A stretch of 64,000 nt of DNA, from NCBI RefSeq assembly GCF_002102345.1, contig NZ_LQPP01000048.1, forward strand, positions 1-64,000, in the 5' to 3' direction. Shown here piece after piece: positions 60,710 through 64,000 of this stretch. Below the pieces are notes generated by a model. It was not told the DNA's origin. It saw only the letters and a program-made list of their open reading frames with translations, and did not search any database. The translations under genes were made by a program, and so were the position numbers. The stretch's first letter is position 1. Each line of letters starts with the position of its first letter. This DNA is from Mycolicibacterium peregrinum (GTDB lineage: Bacteria; Actinomycetota; Actinomycetes; Mycobacteriales; Mycobacteriaceae).

Positions 60710-60809
60710 TCTAAGGGCACATTGTGTGCGTTGTATTCATATCGGCCGATTGACGCTGCCGGGTCCGGTCAGGTCCACAGGGTCGATCTAAGCCGAAATG
60801 TCTTGTGTC

Positions 60810-61928
60810 CTAGGTGTTGTCGGCATTGCTGCGCGGGAAGCCGCCGCCCTGCGGGAAGAGTGGGAAGACGACGTCGTCGAAGTTCTCGGCATCTCCGGCG
60901 GTCCGGTTCACGGTCGCGCCCCACACGTTGCCGTCGGGGGAGAGCTGCAACGCCCAGGCATGACCGCGCACGTTCTCCCGGACCACCTCAGGGTCACCGG
61001 TGACCGCGCCGGTATCGGGTGCCAGGCGTACGGCGACGGTCTTCTTGACGTTGACCAGGTTCACCAACACCGTGCCCTCCAGGGCGGCGCACCCGGCGAC
61101 GCCCGGCCGGTCCGGCCAGGTCCACACGGTGGAAATCTTGGAATCCTTGGTGATGCGCTGCAGTCGATCGGCGCTCGGGGTGCGGTCGGTGACGTAGAGC
61201 GAGCCGTCCGACGAATCGACACACATGCCGCCCGCGCCACCCAGGCCGCTGAGCGCCGTGGTGATCGGGGCCTGGTTGACGGTGGTGGGCTGCTCGATGC
61301 GCAGCACCTTGCCTGCCAGCGATGCGGGATCGGCGGCCAATGCCGGGTCGCCCGCATCACCCGTCTGCACCAGCAGAGTGGTCTTGCTCGTGAACGTCAG
61401 CGCCCCCATGTTGCCGGTGGCGCCCTTCGGAATGCCGGTGAGGATGGGCTTCGGCACGTCGCCGTCGGCGATGCGGATCACGCGGTTGTCCGTCGGAGTG
61501 CTCACATAGGCGTACATCAGACGGTCCTGGCCGTAGGTCGGCGACAGCACGATGTCCATCAGGCCGCCGTCGCCGGACGGATCGACGGGGATCGTCACCT
61601 TGACCTTCGGCTCGGCCTTCACCGACACCTGCTTGACCGCGCCGGTGAGCCGCTCGGCGACCAGTGCGGACTGGCTGTCGGGCAGCATGATCAGACCGCT
61701 GGTGCTGTCGAGGCAGCCCTGCATGACCCCTGTCGCCTTGCATTCCTTGGGGAACGGCTTGGCCGGCAGCGGTGGCGGCGGCGGCGGTGTGGTGGTCGGC
61801 CCCGGTGCCATCTTGGGCTCGGTGGTGAAAGGTTCGGACTGGGCCGCGTCGAACCGGGCACAGCCCGACCCGACAAGCATCGCGGCACACAGAACGGCGG
61901 CCACCCCCATCAGCCGGCGCGATTTCAT
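60810..61928 (-). CDS. lppZ: glucose/sorbosone dehydrogenase-like lipoprotein LppZ
   Basis: A 372-residue lipoprotein. The signal peptide ends in lipobox VGSGC near residue 23, followed by a Pro-rich linker (PPPPPP near 46). The body is a beta-propeller related to PQQ glucose/sorbosone dehydrogenases (GLIMLPDSQSALVAERL, GGLMDIVLSP, DRLMYAYVST, GGMCVDSSDGSLYVTDR). The reaction is unproven. Corresponds to Rv3006. Confidence 0.88.
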   Translation of the reverse strand: MKSRRLMGVAAVLCAAMLVGSGCARFDAAQSEPFTTEPKMAPGPTTTPPPPPPLPAKPFPKECKATGVMQGCLDSTSGLIMLPDSQSALVAERLTGAVKQVSVKAEPKVKVTIPVDPSGDGGLMDIVLSPTYGQDRLMYAYVSTPTDNRVIRIADGDVPKPILTGIPKGATGNMGALTFTSKTTLLVQTGDAGDPALAADPASLAGKVLRIEQPTTVNQAPITTALSGLGGAGGMCVDSSDGSLYVTDRTPSADRLQRITKDSKISTVWTWPDRPGVAGCAALEGTVLVNLVNVKKTVAVRLAPDTGAVTGDPEVVRENVRGHAWALQLSPDGNVWGATVNRTAGDAENFDDVVFPLFPQGGGFPRSNADNT

Positions 61929-62063
61929 GCCGCCAGATTACGGATCGCTCGGCAGTCCGCGCCACGTCGGGACCGCGCGGTGTATCCGTAGCAGGTCGAT
62001 ACCAGGCGGAAGCGCCGGGGTAAATACCAGGATCGGACCGAACTTGCACTTACCCTGGCAGCT

Positions 62064-62906
62064 GTGACCAGCCACCCACAGGACCCACAAGCCTGGCAAC
62101 GACCGGGTTACTCGGACGATTCCGCCAGGCCGGCCGGGGCCAGCCTGGTCGACCCCGAAGACGACCTGCCGTCGGAAAACTACGGCGGCGACTTCGAGAC
62201 CACCGCCATTCCCCGCTACGACTCGAAAGCGGGCGACCAGTCCGCATTCAGCCTGGTCTCCGACCCGGAGCCACTGCCGTACGTGCAATCCGGCGGACCG
62301 GCCCCCATGGCCCCCTTCTCGGCCGAACCGGCGGAGATCGAGCGCGACGACTTCATCGACGACCGGGTACGGGCGGCCGGCCGGCGCGGCACCCAGGACC
62401 TCGGCCTGCTGATCCTGCGCGTGGCGCTGGGCGGGCTGATGATCATCCACGGCCTGCAGAAGGCCTTCGGCTGGTGGGGCGGCCCAGGGTTGGACGGGTT
62501 CAACTCGTCGCTGGACGAGATGGGCTTCAAGAACGCTGACATCCTGACCTATGCCGCCACCGGCGGGCAGATCGCCGCCGGCGTGCTGCTGGTCCTCGGG
62601 TTGTTCACCCCGATCGCGGCGGCCGGCGCACTGGCCTACCTGATCAACGGGGTGCTGGCCACGGCGATGGCGGCACATGAGCAGGCCCGCCTCGCGGAAG
62701 TCATCACCGACGGCACCGAGTACCGGTTGATCGTCGTCGTCGCCGCAGCCGCGATCATCCTGACCGGGCCGGGCCGCTACGGATTCGACGCCGGCCGCGG
62801 CTGGGCCCGGCGCCCCTTCGTGGGTTCCTTCGTGGCGCTGGTGCTCGGCGTGGCCGGCGGCATCGCCATCTGGGTGTTGCTAAACGGCGGCAACCCGCTC
62901 GGCTGA
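62064..62906 (+). CDS. DoxX family membrane protein (Rv3005c-like)
   Basis: A 280-residue protein with a long acidic N-terminal cytoplasmic region (1-110), then a four-helix DoxX domain (LILRVALGGLMIIHGLQKAFGWWGGPG and the TGGQIAAGVLLVLGLFTP helix). In M. tuberculosis DoxX (Rv3005c) forms an oxidative-stress complex with SodA and SseA. TACCCT lies seven bases before the GTG start, so the transcript is likely leaderless. Divergent from lppZ. Confidence 0.85.
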   Translation: MTSHPQDPQAWQRPGYSDDSARPAGASLVDPEDDLPSENYGGDFETTAIPRYDSKAGDQSAFSLVSDPEPLPYVQSGGPAPMAPFSAEPAEIERDDFIDDRVRAAGRRGTQDLGLLILRVALGGLMIIHGLQKAFGWWGGPGLDGFNSSLDEMGFKNADILTYAATGGQIAAGVLLVLGLFTPIAAAGALAYLINGVLATAMAAHEQARLAEVITDGTEYRLIVVVAAAAIILTGPGRYGFDAGRGWARRPFVGSFVALVLGVAGGIAIWVLLNGGNPLG

Positions 62907-62917
62907 CCGCGCCGGTC

Positions 62918-63307
62918 TCAGGCGTATGGATTCGGTACGCGGCCGCCACTCACCTCGGTGAGCAACGGCAGTGTTGCGAACGTCACGGCAGGCAGGCGCA
63001 GGTCCGTCCCGTCGCTCAAATCCGCGATCGCCCAAGACGAACGGTCGAACCGCAATCCCTTGATCTCGGTCCACGACACCGTGCGGCTGCGCGTCAGCGA
63101 CCGCGCGGTGACGGTGTCGGCGTCGGCGGTCGTTCGATACCGAATGATGGCCGTCGACAACGCAATCGGGATCACCAGCAGCACCGAGAACCAGGTCGGA
63201 TTGCTCAGGACCAGCGTCAGCAGGCCGAGCGTCAGGAATCCGACTGCCAGGTGCGCCATGGGCGATATCCGGATTACGACAGGGGAGGTTGCCGATCGTG
63301 CGCTCAC
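62918..63307 (-). CDS. cfp6: PH-domain membrane protein CFP6
   Basis: A 129-residue protein with two N-terminal membrane helices (about 20-35 and 40-60) and a bacterial PH-like domain (LTRSRTVSWTEIKGLRF, LRLPAVTFATLPLLTEVSGGRVPNPYA). CFP6 (Rv3004) was named as a culture filtrate protein. Start GTG 63307 is favoured over 63379, whose upstream part has no family resemblance. Convergent with the DoxX gene. Confidence 0.82.
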   Translation of the reverse strand: MSARSATSPVVIRISPMAHLAVGFLTLGLLTLVLSNPTWFSVLLVIPIALSTAIIRYRTTADADTVTARSLTRSRTVSWTEIKGLRFDRSSWAIADLSDGTDLRLPAVTFATLPLLTEVSGGRVPNPYA

Positions 63308-63380
63308 AGGTTCATCCTTGCACCACCCGGCGGGCGGCCCCGCCGGCGTCACCGGGCGTCCGCCCCTCAGCGGAACCAAT

Positions 63381-63410
63381 TTGACCTTTAACCTGTACGG
63401 CAGCTACCGT
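63381..63410 (+). promoter_or_regulatory. ilvB leader promoter
   Basis: TTGACC (63381-63386) and TACCGT (63405-63410) are a -35/-10 pair with an 18-base spacer. The -10 ends eight bases before the leader-peptide ATG, so transcription starts at or near it. Confidence 0.65.
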
Positions 63411-63418
63411 CGGGTGCT

Positions 63419-63490
63419 ATGCAGAACCCCGGATTGCTCGTAGTAATTGGTTGGCGCGTTGATGCCGCGCTGGCCCTCTGCCGGGCATAG
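63419..63490 (+). CDS. ilvB leader peptide (attenuation)
   Basis: A 23-residue peptide starting with ATG at 63419 and ending with TAG at 63488-63490. Codons 6-10 are Leu-Leu-Val-Val-Ile (PGLLVVIGW), the three branched-chain amino acids made by the ilv pathway. Ribosome stalling there under branched-chain starvation would change leader RNA folding and allow read-through into ilvB. The same logic is established for ilvBNC in Corynebacterium glutamicum. The transcript seems leaderless. Confidence 0.8.
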   Translation: MQNPGLLVVIGWRVDAALALCRA

Positions 63491-63509
63491 CCAACCGCAT
63501 CGACGCGCC
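63453..63509 (+). promoter_or_regulatory. leader RNA hairpin around the leader-peptide stop
   Basis: GGCGCGTTGATGC (63453-63465) pairs with GCATCGACGCGCC (63497-63509) with one G-U pair. A competing short stem GGTTGG/CCAACC (63449-63454 with 63491-63496) is possible. These can act as a pause or alternative structure before the terminator. Confidence 0.6.
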
Positions 63510-63510
63510 A

Positions 63511-63545
63511 CCCTCGTACAGCTACCGGCTGACGGGGGTTTTTTA
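63511..63545 (+). terminator. ilvB attenuator terminator
   Basis: CCCTCGT (63511-63517) pairs with ACGGGGG (63532-63538) and CAGC with GCTG inside, with a short loop; TTTTTT follows at 63539. It is 82 bases before the ilvB start and after the leader peptide, so it is the conditional terminator. Confidence 0.8.
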
Positions 63546-63626
63546 TTTGCCCACAAGCGCGCCGGAATCAATGAAAAATTGAAACTTCCTGAAGAGGAAT
63601 GTGAAGCAGACCGTGAAGAGGACATC

Positions 63627-64000
63627 GTGAGCGCACCGACAACGCGACCGCCAGCCCGGTCGGGAACCGCGCCTGCCAACGGCGCAACCACCGCCAAATC
63701 AGATTCGGGACAGCCCAACCGGGTTGCACCGCAGCAGCTCACCGGCGCCCAGGCGGTCGTCCGGTCGCTGGAAGAGCTCGGCGTCGACGTCGTCTTCGGG
63801 ATCCCCGGTGGCGCTGTGCTGCCGGTCTACGATCCGCTGTTCGACTCGCAGAAGCTGCGCCACGTGCTGGTTCGCCATGAGCAGGGCGCCGGCCACGCTG
63901 CCAGCGGATATGCCCACGCCACCGGCAAGGTCGGCGTGATGATGGCCACCTCCGGCCCCGGCGCGACCAACCTGATCACCCCGCTGGCCGACGCCCAGAT
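63627..64000 (+). CDS. ilvB: acetolactate synthase large subunit, N-terminal part (runs off the right edge)
   Basis: The first 124 codons of acetohydroxyacid synthase, the first common step to valine, leucine and isoleucine. After a Thr/Ala/Pro-rich lead of about 37 residues comes the ThDP Pyr domain: QLTGAQAVVRSLEELGVDVVFGIPGGAVLPVYD, with VRHEQGAGHAASGYAHATG containing the catalytic Glu, and TSGPGATNL. GTG at 63627 follows AAGAGGAC. Regulated by the attenuator just upstream. Confidence 0.93.
   Translation, partial: MSAPTTRPPARSGTAPANGATTAKSDSGQPNRVAPQQLTGAQAVVRSLEELGVDVVFGIPGGAVLPVYDPLFDSQKLRHVLVRHEQGAGHAASGYAHATGKVGVMMATSGPGATNLITPLADAQ

Noticed and set aside
63396..63528. CAGCTACCG direct repeat (63401 and 63519) as a regulatory pair in the ilvB leader
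   Set aside because: Nine bases, one copy inside the promoter and one inside the terminator loop; probably coincidence.

Overview
The window looks like the chromosome of a fast-growing environmental mycobacterium (Mycolicibacterium-like). It is GC-rich, uses many GTG starts, and most of it follows the order I recall for Mycobacterium tuberculosis Rv3046c to Rv3003c. Recognisable members in order are the DUF3349 protein, adhC, fecB, ctaD, serB2, an ABC ATPase, a Nudix protein, echA17, two methyltransferase-like proteins, a TB22.2-like protein, the Rv3035 to Rv3030 block, fixA/fixB, an acyltransferase pair, iscS, mnmA, a MetE-like protein, ligA, gatC, gatA, pfkA, gatB, lppZ, a DoxX protein, cfp6 and the start of ilvB. 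Rv numbers are from memory of gene order and sequence, not from a search.

The left end (1-5.4 kb) holds a truncated exported protein, a DUF2510 membrane protein, a membrane-anchored esterase, an FMN-dependent monooxygenase, the DUF3349 protein and adhC. Between adhC and fecB lies the largest accessory block (about 5.6-18.4 kb). It has a TetR regulator with a YciI-like protein on the minus strand and, divergently, an 11-gene plus-strand operon with start/stop overlaps or very short gaps. The operon encodes a complete dipeptide-type ABC importer, an isochorismatase-fold amidohydrolase, a metallo-beta-lactamase-fold lactonase, an allantoinase, an Asp/Glu/hydantoin racemase relative lacking one catalytic Cys, an allantoicase, a bacterial relative of fungal HRI1, and a 2-oxoglutarate/Fe(II) dioxygenase. 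It reads as a dedicated uptake and breakdown route for an allantoin-like ureide, and is the best candidate for a poorly described system here.

The middle (19.6-45 kb) holds respiratory and serine genes (ctaD, serB2), a YczR/YczE regulator-transporter pair, and the methylglucose lipopolysaccharide region (Rv3030-Rv3037c equivalents), interrupted by an ArsR-type regulator and an MFS transporter that seems to have lost an internal transmembrane block. The electron-transfer flavoprotein genes follow, then a three-gene redox operon (SDR, cupin, nitroreductase) and an OlsB/OlsA-like acyltransferase pair.

The right side (45-64 kb) is mostly housekeeping: iscS-mnmA-metE-like, ligA, the GatCAB amidotransferase with pfkA between gatA and gatB, and small regulated add-ons (an ArsR/AHSA1 operon with two operator copies, a MarR gene with two operator copies, a TetR gene). 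The window ends in ilvB, preceded by a clear transcription-attenuation leader whose peptide contains Leu-Leu-Val-Val-Ile.

Many genes have a TANNNT -10 box about 6-8 bases before the start codon, which suggests leaderless transcripts. Two copies of a 50-base hairpin repeat lie between genes. No rRNA, tRNA, CRISPR array, insertion sequence or prophage was seen.
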